From: Tieghemiomyces parasiticus
Lineage: Eukaryota; Kickxellomycota; Dimargaritomycetes; Dimargaritales; Dimargaritaceae
Assembly (NCBI GenBank): GCA_027575765.1
Contig: JANBPT010000195.1
Span: 1-57,994 of the forward strand
DNA length: 57,994 nucleotides
Direction: 5' to 3'
Part shown: piece by piece, positions 1-11,804 of the stretch
How positions within the stretch are numbered: the stretch's first letter is position 1
Layout: each line of letters opens with the position of its first letter
Notes under the pieces: model-generated
What the model was told of the DNA's origin: nothing
Seen by the model: the letters and a program-made list of their open reading frames with translations, nothing else
Databases searched by the model: none
Position numbers and translations under genes: made by a program

Positions 1-787
1 CAGAATACCTGGATCAGATCAAGGGCCACGATAATGGCGTTGAGGAAATCGCTGGCGTACTTGGTGGTTCCGGAGGCCGCTTGGAGCGCTTCAATGTGGC
101 CCCAGTGGGCGCGCTCCAGCGGATGGATCAGTTCAATGTGGTGGTAGTCCTTTGGTAGCTCTTCGATAAGCTGGTGTTTAGTCTCTGGATGAGCCGCAGA
201 GGTGCCAAGAGCGAAAAAGAGGTCAGGATGGTTCAAAGTGGGCTGAGTGAGCTAAGGAAACCCCCCCCCCCAAACTTAAAGCATGGCTCCTTAAAGGGTT
301 CAGTGGTAGGCTGTCTTGCTGACCAGCTCCGAGTAGCCATCCAAAAAGGTTAAATATTACTTACCCCGCGTTCCGCAAAGGTACATGGCAAAATACGATT
401 GCTTGCGGTCCTTCGTGATCTTGGTGGGACCGAGTATAGATAATAGGCCAGCCAAGCGTGGTCAAAAAAAAGGGGAGGAACAACGTTGCGTAAGCACACG
501 GAGGGGCCAATCAGCGATAGAGTATTTGGCATCTTTATGGCAACGCTATAAGTCTACTTTACTACCTACTTCCGCAATTTCCTCCTCCTCCAGACGGTAG
601 CAACTGTTCTTACCTGGTACAGCATAAACTTCCGTAGCAGTTGGCGCGCAAACTCAAACCGTGTACGAGCGAGCGGTTCACCCTCGATGGGGAACTGGTA
701 CTCTGGGTGACCCTGCAGGTAGATGGACGGCTGGCCCATGGACATGCTCACATCCAGGATGGCCACGGTCACCGTCTTGTAGGCCAT
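1..787 (-). CDS. YKU80: Ku80-like DNA end-binding protein (5' part, runs off left edge)
   Basis: This is the N-terminal part of the Ku80 subunit of the Ku heterodimer, which binds DNA ends in non-homologous end joining and at telomeres. The start is the ATG at 787. Exons run 614-787, 365-419 and from 184 to the window edge. The introns are 420-613 and 185-364, both with GTAAG donors, and the junctions keep frame. Exon 1 opens with a vWA strand and metal-site-like motif (VAILDVSMSMG, residues 7-17). Exon 2 gives a second strand ending YLCGTR. Exon 3 continues ETKHQLIEEL and ends DFLNAIIVALDLIQ, which matches the helix Ku80 carries before its second vWA segment. The acceptor at 184/185 was chosen because it restores frame and gives the usual GT-x-E-T turn. 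The last eight bases could be coding or the next donor. Ku70 is less likely because of the DFLxAxIVxxDxIQ helix. Identity is inferred from motif order. Confidence 0.72.
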
Positions 788-2123
788 GGCGAATACTCTC
801 TTGGGGAGGAGGGAGAATCGAAAACGGGTAAGAAGTCAAGCTGATGCGGATCGTGGGTGAGGTTCGAATCCCAGGCTGGACTTAAGGAGTCCAGTTGAGT
901 GTCATGCAATTCAAATGATTTCAACCGGCCTGGAGGGTAGTGTAGCGGGGGGAGCGGGGGTTAATCCAAGGACACAACCCCCCCCCGTACTCCACTGACA
1001 CGTGGCTCCATTACCTACAATATTCCATGTCGGAGATAACGAGCTCTCCAGTTTTATCTCCGCTCCCATAACAAATTCTCAGTTTTCAGCCAAACTCTTG
1101 CTGCGGCAACGTAAGGACCTCACCCTTGCTGGCGAAACTTTGGTGAGGACTGAGCGAAGAATTGTATCCCTAAGTACCAACCTGAGTCCTGTGACCGCCC
1201 AAGGCGAACCGGTACTCAAAGGACTGCCTGATATTCCAACTCCGCCCGCACGACCATACCAGTGGCTGTACCCTGGCTGTCTCGGCCCCTTAGACCTCAC
1301 GATCACTTCGTCTTTAGAATCTGCTTCGTCTCACTTGAACGAGAAAAACCTTGCCCTCAGAAACGGGTAAGGTGTATTACCCGTCATCCCCCCCTCTTTC
1401 TCTCTCTCTCCCTACCTTGTGACCCCGAGTGACTGCCAGAGTCCAACGAATTGCCAAGGTGCTGGAGGCTAGATGGAACGGCGTCCTGAGAGATGAACAG
1501 AGTCAAGGCCGGCGGGATGGGAAGAGGCAGATAAGAAGCAATCGGATCCACCACAAGCAGCCAGGATTGCTGGAGGCTAGATAGACTATTACGACGACCT
1601 CGGGTCCATTGTGCCGATTGATCGACTGTATAGTTTTATTAAAAAAGTGGTGGCGGTGAAGATGACTGGGGCGGTAAGAGTTAAATGGGGCCGGAGTTGG
1701 CTGTCGGCAGCATGCGAGGGTGTAAAAATAAAAGTAAAAGGTGTCAGCGTTGAGTGTGAAGAGAATAACAGGAGGTGGAGGGGGGTGGGAGGAACGCACG
1801 GCCCAACGCCACTGAGCAGTTAAGAACCTTTGGTCTAGAAAGGTGGCTAAGGGGAGCTGACACGAGGAGAAATAATGCGGAGGAAGGAAGGATGACAATA
1901 TACATTAGACTGGCGGACGGAGGTAGTATTGCTCGGGACATGATGGTCAAGGCCGGAGTTGAGAAGAACGAAGAGGGCGAAGCGAGGGGCAGAGTAGGAG
2001 GGTAGATTCCATATCGTTTCGGGACCAACTGCACGCATCGGCAGCGATGGTGGGTCACTATTCCCCGGGAAGTCTGTCTCACATCAACTCCGGACAAGCG
2101 GGATCCATCAGCTCGATTCCCGT
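788..2123. other. Intergenic gap between Ku80 and the PLC-like gene
   Basis: No gene could be supported here. The gap lies upstream of Ku80 and downstream of the PLC-like gene, so it should hold the Ku80 promoter and the PLC-like 3' end. It contains an unspliced 122-codon + strand reading frame (1002-1370) with no recognisable domain. It also holds a 15-bp direct repeat (1460-1474 and 1568-1582) and a TTTTATTAAAA tract near 1631. From about 1500 to 2000 the + strand is purine-rich. Confidence 0.5.
1460..1582. repeat. 15-bp direct repeat, two copies
   Basis: TGCTGGAGGCTAGAT occurs at 1460-1474 and again at 1568-1582, 108 bp apart start to start, in the gap downstream of the PLC-like gene. The flanks differ (GGAACG against AGACTA), so the copies do not extend. 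No function is assigned. Confidence 0.6.
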
Positions 2124-3230
2124 CTATATCCGGTAGGTACATAACGACACGATGACGAGCAGGGCGAGGGTAAGGCCAACGGTTCCAATCCCAGCGGTGG
2201 TGGGGGCTGCGACTGACTTGACCTTAGTGTGGGCCTTGTTGGTGATCGGGTAAAAGTTGCTGGGTTGGTTACCAGGTATGGGCACACCGTTGAAGTTTCG
2301 AACCATGTCGAACAACTTGCACCCGGGCACGTCATAAAAGTCCACGGCGACCAGGTGAGGCCAGATGAAGTTATTGTTGCGGAGGTCGACAATGTGCGAC
2401 ACAAGGTCCCACGAGTTGGTGATGGCCGCCTCAGCGGCGTAAGGCACGGGTCGAACGGCCCCGCCCACGGTGGCGTTGGTCCAGCGCAGGTGGTAGTTGA
2501 TGAAGAAGGGAACCTTACCATCGAGGTAGTTGATGCGACCCATGGGCCACTTGTCGTCAGGGGGGACCACCAGTTGAGTGTACTGGGTCATGGTCTCATA
2601 GTTTGCCATCCAACTAGGCAGCGACGCTACTGACTTGTCGCCGAACACTACGATGCGTTTTCCATTCGCCAGAAGGCTACTCACGGTCGGCCAGTTGCCC
2701 AGGGCGGGCCCCACGTAGGCTATGGTGTCCAGGCCCTGCGCTTTAAACTCCTTTGTGATAACCTCCGTGGCCACCTCGCCTGGATTGGACACAACGATGG
2801 TCAGCATCTCGGTGGCCTCCGCGTTGAGGAAGTCCGTAATGACCTGAAGAGTGGCGGCCAGAGTTCCGCCGTCATTGGCCGCACAGCTCATAAAACACAA
2901 TTCGGCAGTGGAACTATCGGCAGGTGAAGGATAAACCTCGAGGTAGAGGGCGCGGATGCCGTCGGCAAGTTGCTGTTTGATACCCTTGTCCTGGGTACCG
3001 AGGGAATCCTCGTCTTTGCGTACTGCGTGCGAGGCGTGTGTACCGGCCAAAGTGACCAAGTTATAGGGAACGTTACATAGGAGGGGACTGCCCAGGCAGG
3101 AGGGCGGGGAACTGCTGACCGCGGCGGTGGTGGTTTCGTCCGACGGGCGAGCCTGAGTGGGTACCAGGACGATTGCGACGAGCAGAAGTACGAGGCGTAA
3201 GAACCGCGGAGTCAACGTAGATGGTGGCAT
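2124..3230 (-). CDS. Secreted PLC-like phosphodiesterase-family protein, probably GPI-anchored, degenerate active site
   Basis: This single-exon gene encodes 368 aa. The ATG at 3230 is preferred over an in-frame upstream start at 3278 because it puts the signal peptide (LRLVLLLVAIVLVPTQA, residues 11-27) at the N terminus. The body has the layout of fungal PI-PLC-X-like TIM barrels: an SPLLCNVPYNLVTLAGTH start with the first catalytic His at residue 65, then QQLADGIRALYLEVY (87-101), then LCFMSC and DGGTL. Relatives normally read LCHxSC, with the second catalytic His. Here that position is Phe113. The C terminus ends in a hydrophobic stretch typical of a GPI-anchor signal. The protein is probably on the cell surface. 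The missing His suggests a binding or structural role, or altered catalysis, which is inference. Family membership is fairly secure; substrate is unknown. Confidence 0.8.
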   Translation of the reverse strand: MPPSTLTPRFLRLVLLLVAIVLVPTQARPSDETTTAAVSSSPPSCLGSPLLCNVPYNLVTLAGTHASHAVRKDEDSLGTQDKGIKQQLADGIRALYLEVYPSPADSSTAELCFMSCAANDGGTLAATLQVITDFLNAEATEMLTIVVSNPGEVATEVITKEFKAQGLDTIAYVGPALGNWPTVSSLLANGKRIVVFGDKSVASLPSWMANYETMTQYTQLVVPPDDKWPMGRINYLDGKVPFFINYHLRWTNATVGGAVRPVPYAAEAAITNSWDLVSHIVDLRNNNFIWPHLVAVDFYDVPGCKLFDMVRNFNGVPIPGNQPSNFYPITNKAHTKVKSVAAPTTAGIGTVGLTLALLVIVSLCTYRI

Positions 3231-6200
3231 GCTGAAATCTAACGCAGGGGGGAGTAGAATATTAGACGGCACGGGCAAAGGGAGAAAGCCACAGTGGAGG
3301 CGACACTAGCTGGTCGAAATAGGACTAGCCCTAGTACCGGGCGCTGAACATTGACAGGTCGGATAAGAAATAATTGCGTAAATATCGGGCAGCTGCAGGA
3401 GTAAATGAAGGACGGCTGCCAACGACCAGCGAGGCGGCTGAAGGATATAGACGCTGGCCGGTTAGGGAGTATCAACTTCCGGAGGCGGTTGGAATGCGGG
3501 GGGGGGGCTCACCAAATAACCGAGTCAATAGTCCGGGTGGATACTGGAACGGTCCGTGCAATAAGCGCTACAGACAACGAGAGGGAGAGAGAGGGCCCGG
3601 TGAGGCGTCCGGGGCCAAGGCTTAGTTAGGCACGGGTCGAGGGGAAGGGCCGGGTCTAGCGGGGAAAGAGTTGGGTGTAATTGGAAACGGGCCGGGCCAC
3701 GGTGCGCAACAAGTGAAGGCGGGGTAGACCCGAAGGAGACGATATATAGCTGTCACGGTCTTAGCGGCGGTGGTGGCGGCTCGCGTGCAGAGGAGTAGAT
3801 GTCTATAATTGCTGATGCCGGCAGCCAGCGCCGTTATCTTATACACGGCTTCAGGGGTGGGGTGAATGAGCGAGACGTACGGTAAAAAAAGGGACCATGT
3901 ATCGATCGCAGCAGGCAAGCGAAACTCAGGTCGAACACAAGGAGACGGCTTCGAACGCTGGGTGACGAGAGTCAGGGGCCGGTGAGGGTTTGGTCAGGGC
4001 GGGCCCAGGTGAGGTCAGAGGAACTGGCAAGGAGGTTTACGTGTGAGGGGTTAGAAAGGGGGTAGGAGGGCGAGAGAGAATGTGAAACCTCCGTCTCCTT
4101 CTTGGGCGGGGGGATAAATCGGTTTTAGCTGTGGTGGAGAGGGGGGAGGTACAAATAAAAGAAGGAAGGGTCGCGAAGCGGAGAAGTCCCGGGGCCCCTG
4201 GGTTAACGTGGTGTTGAAGTGCGATGGCGAAAAGGGAAAGGACGAAGTAGTGTAGAAGTGGAAGTAGTGGGAAGTTGACGATGGTCCGAGTGATTGTACG
4301 ATTGAAGTAAGTAGGCAGTCGAAGCTTGAGGTGCAAATGAAAAGCAAATTAGTTCAAATGAAAACCGGCCAAACAGCCGCCGGATGGAGACGTGGCCAGC
4401 TTATATATACGACCACCCTTAGCCCGTGCAGTTCAATGCCGGAAATGTAAGAGGGACGGTGTAGAACCGAAGGACGTCGAGCGTGTTGGTCTGATTAGAG
4501 GCTGGGCAGAGAAAAGCAAAAATGCGACAGCCCGCAGGAAGAACCATAGGAGGGGATGCAACGATCAACGGGACGAAACCAGCGGGTGTCCTAATGGCAT
4601 GGCCTATCGACAATGAGTCGGAGCTGAAGATAAATCCTTTTGTGCCAGCCAATGAAGACGTGTGACATGGCACGTAGATAGGGAGAAGCGGGGTAGGATC
4701 GTAGGGGAGAAAAGGTGCAAATTTTAGGACCGGTTAGTACCTTGAAGGCAGTCGGCAACTGGATGGTGTGGCTGACCAGTCAGGATCGAGTCAGTGTTTT
4801 ATACCCCCTACCCATGGTCAAGCATGGCAGAAGGTCAGCAGCCATTGCAGAGCGAAATGTGTGAAGGAGGTGGAAGTGTATGACGTAAAGTAATGTGGCA
4901 TCTATCAGAGTCATTAGGAGGTGGGGAAGGCCAAGCTAAAGAGATTGGCCAAAGAAATAGGGGCTCGGCCCATAACATACCCGCAGTCCTGCGTGTGCCT
5001 CAGCGGTTAACCGATTGGACACCCCGGCCGAAGCCTGGCAACCGCCATATAGTCCACAGCAGTATCCGGCCGTCACTCCTCACCCCGCATTTCGGCGGCA
5101 CGATGTCACCCAAGGGGTGGTAGTTAATGCTGCCTTAAACAACGGTCAAAAGTGACGATCGAATACCGTGGTGGACGATATGGAAAGAGCAACGCTGGTA
5201 AACTGGACTGGCTACAATATCTGACCAGACGCGCCACTTTACTAAGACATACACTCGGGGGAGGAAAATCCAAGAAAATGGCTAGGTGCCACCGGTGTCA
5301 TCAACGACACGGCGATCATCGTTCCGGAGCATTTGCAATGGAAGTGGGAAGGCGAGGGGAGGGGGGCGTCGGGCAATATCACAAATCGGACGAGGGAGTA
5401 CCCACACTCGACGATACTGTCCCAAACGACCCTCCCCCTCTCCGGCAATCTGGGCTCAGTAAAATGTCGACCAAGTGGCTCTTATCGGCAATCCTCTTCG
5501 GCAATGTTAGGTGTGGCTAACAGTGAGTGGCTGGTGCAAAAATCAACAACTAAAAGAAAATCCTGCCGTAGACGCAGAGTGTTTGAGACGGAGGCCGTGT
5601 TGGCCAATTAGACCGAAGTACACCGTTGGGTATATTCTCGATTCAGAGAAATGTCAGCCGGAGAAAGACGGAAAAGACTAAGCGAAGGCAACTTGAGCCG
5701 AGACAACCATAGAATGTCTAGTGCGCCAAACTCACAGCAACCGGGGGGTAACCCACGAGTCCTCTGCGGCTTATGGGCCAGAAAACTGAGGATATGAAGC
5801 TATGGCAATCCATACTCCAGGTCACGGCTAGTATGGGCGAGCCAATGGACCTACCTGTTTGTAGTCCTGAATGGGAATTTTGCATGGTACGCTAGAGGGC
5901 TTCTTGAGTTGATTGCGCCTGGCCACTAATTGGCAAGTGCGATCATGGTCGAGTTCTAGGACAAATCGGGGCTGATATGGTAGTGGCCGTACGTTAAAGT
6001 GTGGAATGTAAGAAGTAATGTAACGTGTAATGATTCTAGGCACGGCAGAATACAGAAAGTTTAAAGGGTGGTGAACGCTGTGCCTGCGGCGGGGCTTCCG
6101 AGAATGTTCAATGGGGTCACCACGATGGGGGGAGTCTCGAGAAGGCTTTAAAAAGGGCAGGATAATGGGATGGTAGTGTCGTCGGGGAGTATAGAATTGC

Positions 6201-8896
6201 GACGAGTCGGGCTAGAGAAACCGGATAGGCTAATCAGCGGTGGATATCAAGAGGAAGAGGAGGGGTAGTTTACAAATAAAGACACAACAGCCACCGAATG
6301 GCTATTTAGTAGTGTACCCTCAGTAAAGGAAGGCTCAGCAGGGTTGGGGGGGGGTAAGAGGGTGGGCGGTAGTTTGATAGCAGGTTCTAGTAAGCCGGCG
6401 ACGGTGGATGTTGAAGCTGAAGGTCGGGGGATAGCCGAAGGCGGCAGCAGATAAGCGCCGGAAGAAAAAATCTAGCGGCTGATCTATAAGTCAGAACGTA
6501 GCAGGGAGGCAATTAAACAAGGTTGGTGTCATTGTGCAAGGAGAGAAAGAAAGGCTAGAAGGAGGTTCGGCAAATGGCGGACTGGAAACGCCTATAGCTT
6601 GGCACTGTGCTAACAGGGTGGGCCGTGGCGAATATCAGGCGCGGTGGGCTAGTACTGTACAATTTGCACAATAGCTACTAATCTGCCGAACTAGCGGATG
6701 CTAGATTATCGGAGCACTGAAAACGTGGCGGCCGGATATGATAAGATTAAAAAAGATTGTCGGCGGGCGGAGAGAATACGGAACGGAAGGGTGGGTCAGG
6801 GGTATCGCTGTATATGTGTAAAGAATCAACCGGTCAAAGAGGAGGGCGATATAGAGGGGTGGTAGCGGTGAGAACTAGGGGCATGATGGGATACCGGTAG
6901 GTAAGGGGCGCTGTTCCGATATGGTGTATGCGTGGGCGAAGGGGTGGGGACAGGTAAAGTGATGGTTGCACAACTGGTGGGGACGCGCATCTTCTTTTAT
7001 ATCATACCGCTACAACCGCGTACAACCTTGGCCCGAATATAGAGAGCTTGCACTCGGAGGGGGCTCCGAGAACAGCCGAACCAAGGCGGGATGGCAACCG
7101 AGATGGAGGCCAGAGGCGAAGTTCGTTTGAGATTGCAGACAGCGAGTTGTGCTGAGGGGCCAGGGTAAGGAAGATGATAGGCGCGAGAAAGGGGCATCTC
7201 GGGCTGCATGAGCGTAGAATATGCTGAAGACGTCGATCCTGGAGAGGTGCATGTACGGGTGTTTGCTGCTACAACGCGGGAACGCACGGCAATGTGCATC
7301 CACGGAGAGGCGGGGTGGGGCAATCGCAAAGCACATGCCCGCGCGCCCGGGTATCCTTTCCCAGGCGCCCTTCACCGGCCGTGGCGGCCCAGTAAATGCG
7401 GGGCACGGACTGGCTTGCTGAAGGTGCTTGGCACTCTCCTTGAATACTGAGGGGGGAGGTTCGAGAGGCCGGGTAGCGCGCATGATAATGGACGGCATGG
7501 ATACCTTGAACTAGGTGGTGTGCTGAGAGCCTATGGGTCAACGAAGGTGATGCAACAGGGGGCATCCTAGAAGCGGGGTGTATCAAGGCTAACCAACGCG
7601 CCGGCACTAAAGCCCGTCGGGGTACGGTTGGCGAGTGCAGACACACAGCACCGCGGAGAGTAGGAGAGACGGGCTATGGTGCCTAGGAATAGTAATACAA
7701 CAGGACAGATCGCTGAGCTGCAGAGAACCCCCCGGAGTGGCTTCGAGTATACAGCTGGCGTAGGATATTAAAGGCCGTGAAATCCGGCATCACCACGGCA
7801 CCAGGGGGTCATTAGCCGGCTCGGCTAATTAGCTGAATTATCTTTCGACTCTCCGCTTCCCCTTCCTATCCCTTTCATACATTGCCAGTCAGAAGCTCGT
7901 CTAATGGCTCGCCGGATAACTTTGCTAGTCCCCCCACTTCCCCCAGTGGCCACCCGCAGTGAGCCCTGACTGTCACGCCCAGGGGTCCCCAAGGGACTAA
8001 AGGTCATGGAACCCGCGGGCGTACGCTAGAAAGGAGCTGCAGGGGGGCTGGGTGCGTTGGTGTAGTCCAGTTCTGTGTGCTGCTCGACAACATCGGACAG
8101 AAGCCCTGTCACATCTATAGACTATGTCAGCCGCGACTCGATACGCAAAGGCCGGCTGGTCTCGACTAATAACGAACTAACCCCGTTCCGTAGGGTATTG
8201 GAAAGATGTCTGCTGAGCTCAGCCGCTGCATTAGGTATTTACGATCAGTCCGTAGTCTCCAGGTTCCGACAGTGGAGCGTAATATCGGCAATGGCGGAGA
8301 CTATGTCTGGCTGTCAACATTGCTTCGACTGTCCCGTTTTCAAGAGATGCCCGGCTGTTATGATGGTAAAGCTGAGCGGGGGCCCAGCTACCTAGGCTCC
8401 AATACTCTGTCGACCGGACGCGGCCCCATTACGTCATGACTTGCTAGGGATGCACTGGTCTCCTAGCCCCGCCCTTCTCTCCTGGATCCATCCCACTCCA
8501 AGCCGGTAGTCCACGTGGCAGGGGTATGCGTAACGCTGCTCTACGTGGGTGGTAAACTGGTGTTACTAAAGCCAGAGCTAACCTGACGGAGGTCAGGTCA
8601 CACGTGACATGGCCATCGGCCTGGTTGATGCCCACTGTCGTTTCGGGTCCTGCATTAGGCCAGGTTTCTGTCGGCCTGTCCGAGAGATTGGAGTGCCCTG
8701 ATGTTGGCCGGTGGACCAGAGTAATACGACTTGATGACCACCCTGAGCAGGCAGGTAGGTAACATCGAGGCGCATACCGCTAAGGCATCTGGGTCGTGCA
8801 CGAATAGTTTCTTTATTTACACTCTGGGCCTCCAGACTGATGATGCGGCCTGGAGGGTGCGACGTTATACACCCCCCACGCTGCCAACCTGACCGT
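3231..8896. other. Gene-poor block, 5.7 kb, purine-rich on the + strand
   Basis: No reading frame here resembles a known family, and the open frames overlap one another in several frames, as expected for non-coding sequence. From roughly 3400 to 7600 the + strand is rich in G and A (so the - strand is CT-rich), the same bias seen on the sense strand just upstream of other genes in the window. TATA-like elements on the - strand lie near 3740-3747 and 4401-4409, upstream of the PLC-like gene. A long 5' leader, a non-coding RNA or a small unrecognised gene cannot be excluded. 8000-8900 is more balanced in composition and also without a supported gene. Confidence 0.5.
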
Positions 8897-10232
8897 TCAA
8901 GGATAGTGAACATAGTAGAAACGCTGTAGAGACGTGGCTTCATGCGTACGCACGTTCGTACCGCTGGTGTGGCCATCCAAACACGCGGGCTCATGTACAA
9001 CAACGACATTATTTAGAAAATCAAACGGGGTCGGGGTGTTGGAATCCTGGCCACGTACTTCAAGCCCGTCCTTCGTCATCCCCAGGGAGGGTGCGTCGGC
9101 TGGCTGTGGTCCATAGGACCTGGCAATAATTGCCTTAACCAAAAGAGCGGGTACCTCTCGGACGAACCTCTCCCAGAAAAGCTCACCCGTCACATACGCC
9201 GCGATCATATCCGTGTCATCCACCAGGCCCTGCTCGGTCATCGCCGTCAGTTGTGGGAACGCGAGGAAATTGGCCACTCTTAAGTGATGGCCAGGAATCT
9301 GACATTGTAGGCCCGCCAGGCTGCTGATCAGAGCGCGAATATGAGCCGGTACGGCCACGAAACGGAACAGGTCCGCGAGGAATTTAGAGTGACCAATGGC
9401 TACCGCGAAGGCCACCACGTTGCGGTCGGCAAGGACAAGTTCGATATGAGGCTGGTTTAGGGCATACCATTCTGCAGTGGTCTCCATACGTTGGAGTTCT
9501 GGGAGGTAGTCGTGGATAAAGGGTGCCACTACCGGGTCGATCTGGCCCGCCCGGGCGAGACCGCGGCGGATCTCATCGACGGAGGGAAGATGACCAACCG
9601 CGTTCTGTTCGGTCGGTCGGTGGGCCATATAGCCCAGGTAGGCCTCACGGGGCAGTGCGCCGCACTCAATGAGGGCCCGGAGGACGTAGAACCGGTAGAA
9701 AACACTGCGCAACAGAGGGGCGAGCGTGTGGCGGATGCTAATGAGTTGTCGAGCGATGCGAGCGTCCTTCGCTGCCCGTTTGGCCGCTACCTCCGTCGGA
9801 GTCTCGTTGGGCCGAGAAGTGGGCGACTTTTCCGGACAAGATAATTTGCGCAGGTGCCGCCACGCCACGTTCAGTCTCTAGCATGCGGTAACGGGAATGG
9901 GATAAGGGGCATCAAGGTGTTGGGAATTGACAGGTCCTTGGATACTCTCATGTGTTAGCGGGTGGCAGTAGAGTGGGGAAGTAAAAGTATCATGGACAGG
10001 GCCCCATGTCTTGATAGTTAGCCTCGCTAATAATTATTTTTTTACTTACCCGATAACCCCGCTCGTGCGCCGTGGCTCGTACACGGACGTGGACGATCCA
10101 GTTGGTAGCGGCCAGCGCATCAACACTCCGTGCCGGCAACTTGCTTACAATTCGGGAGAGAATTTCGACAGGTAGGTCCTCCAGCCCGTATGGCTTGCTA
10201 TCTTTGAATTCCACCTCGTGATCGAAACCCAT
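8897..10232 (-). CDS. F-box domain protein of unknown target
   Basis: This is a two-exon gene of 387 aa. Exon 1 is 10050-10232 (ATG at 10232, 61 codons, ending in a GTAAGT donor) and exon 2 is 8897-9877, after a 172-nt intron with acceptor CTAG. The join is phase 0. Residues 16-45 (YGLEDLPVEILSRIVSKLPA, then RSVDALAATN) are a clear F-box start, the helix that docks on Skp1 in SCF ubiquitin ligases. The spliced sequence RLNVAWRHLRKLS continues the F-box helix. The remaining 300 or so residues are mostly helical-looking. They contain none of the WD40, LRR or Kelch repeats that would hint at a substrate. There is no signal peptide or membrane segment. The F-box call rests on motif spacing; the function of the rest is unknown. 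Confidence 0.7.
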
Positions 10233-11804
10233 GGCAAATAGCGGACGGATAATGGGCGGTTGGGGAGATAGCGGGTGAGGGCGTGGGTAGTAGTGCCCTT
10301 GGACCTTCCAAATACGTTGGTAAACAAGCGAGGGAATGAAATGGCGGGCCGGGTTTGACCTGTAGTACCAATCCGGCTGTTGGGGAGGAAGACGATGGAA
10401 GACAGGCAACAGAATGCAGTAACGTAGAGAGGTGACCGGAAAAATACTGTCGGAGTCAGGACGGAGGAGCCGGGGATGGTTTACAGCTTTATACTCATCG
10501 GATGGTGACCACCCCAACTCGAGTCTCTCCTTTGCAGGCCATGCCAACCTTATTCCCAGCCCAGCAGCCCTACAGGACGAGGAGGGGGGGGTTCACAGGC
10601 CCACCCGCATTTGCTTGAGGCATAATTGGTCCGCCGTGGTCTAGGCCGTGATAAAGGGTCTCCATGCACTTTCAGCAAATTTACACCAGAGGCAAAGGTG
10701 CGGGGTGTGGAGGGGGGGGGTAATATGAGGTGAGGTTCCAGGCCCCAATGGGGCTCCCAGCCCCGCCAGACAATCAGCTCGGCCTGGATTGGGAGGCTGT
10801 CATGGTGAATTCCGGTATTCCCTTCCAACCAATGTGGTTCTTCACCGCCACGATCACCACCATACCATACCATAGCCACCCTCTCTCTCCATGAAGAGGG
10901 TCGCACATCTTCGCTATTCCAATCTTCGTAAGGTCTAGGACGGGCCGCTTGCTCTCCACCTCCCCCCTCCCCGCACCCCCAAAGTCGGGCCTCCTGGGTA
11001 TACCCCCTCATCATGGGTTTCCCTGCCCGCCACTTTCACCCCAACTCAACGTGCCTGGCCCTTTAACAAGCCGGTGTCCCCGGTACAGAGATGGGTCGCT
11101 AAACAGCGCTGGCGGCTGAAGGGTGAGCTGACAGTATAGGAATCCTAAGTGCGACCTTCGCGGCTATTTTTTATGGAGGGAGTTGAAGTGGCTTAAACCG
11201 GACTGATTGCATACCTGTCTGCTGTTGCGCAACGGGGGTGGGGCACAGGGATGGCCGCATCGGATGTGGGAAAGAAGGATAGCAGTAGCCAGTTGGGGCG
11301 ACGCAAATTCAACTGCATCGTCCATATTGGCAGGAAAAGTTACCCTGATAACCATCTACGACTAATACATGCCCGGTCACGCGGGGTATACCCCACACCC
11401 TGCCTGGCTCAGGCTCCGCATCCTCATCGCCATGCACTGCCTCTGCAGTAGGTGGAGCCGGTGCATGGGTGTTGTATTGGCTGCCTGAATTTGTAAGTGG
11501 CTAGGTACCATTCGCCAGGCCCGACAGGGCCTCTTCCGCCTGTCTTGGCCGGATTGGATGGCAGCAGCCTACATAGGCGAGTTGGCACCCCCCCCCCTTC
11601 ATTGTATATATACCCTATTCAACACGGGGCCATGGCAAAGTAATTTGTGTCTGGTGAGTAGTCGACGAATCGACCAATTTGCACCCCAGTTTAAAATTCA
11701 AAGAAACACAGCAGCACATAATGTAAAGGTAAATAGGAGATGATATCTATATATACGTATAGATAGTAAGGCACTACTACCGCCCCCCATCCATAGACCT
11801 CTCC
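10233..11804. other. Intergenic gap upstream of the F-box gene and downstream of the CASP gene
   Basis: No gene supported. 10233-10700 is GA-rich on the + strand, which is the promoter side of the - strand F-box gene. 10930-11010 is C-rich. An AT-rich patch with an ATATATACG tract lies at 11738-11765, just beyond the CASP stop codon. The short open frames here overlap in opposite strands and carry no recognisable domain. Confidence 0.5.

Noticed and set aside
855..880. tRNA-like B-box word GGTTCGAATCC at 861-871
   Set aside because: The flanking bases do not form a five-pair T stem, no A box lies at the right distance, and no acceptor stem can be paired. It is treated as chance or at most a remnant.
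1002..1370. 122-codon + strand open frame
   Set aside because: No domain, no promoter or partner exon, and composition like the surrounding non-coding DNA. Kept only as a remark in the gap entry.
4037..4347. Two overlapping - strand frames of about 98 codons upstream of the PLC-like gene
   Set aside because: Both are simply translations of a CT-rich tract in two frames; no domain or splice join to the PLC-like gene could be supported.
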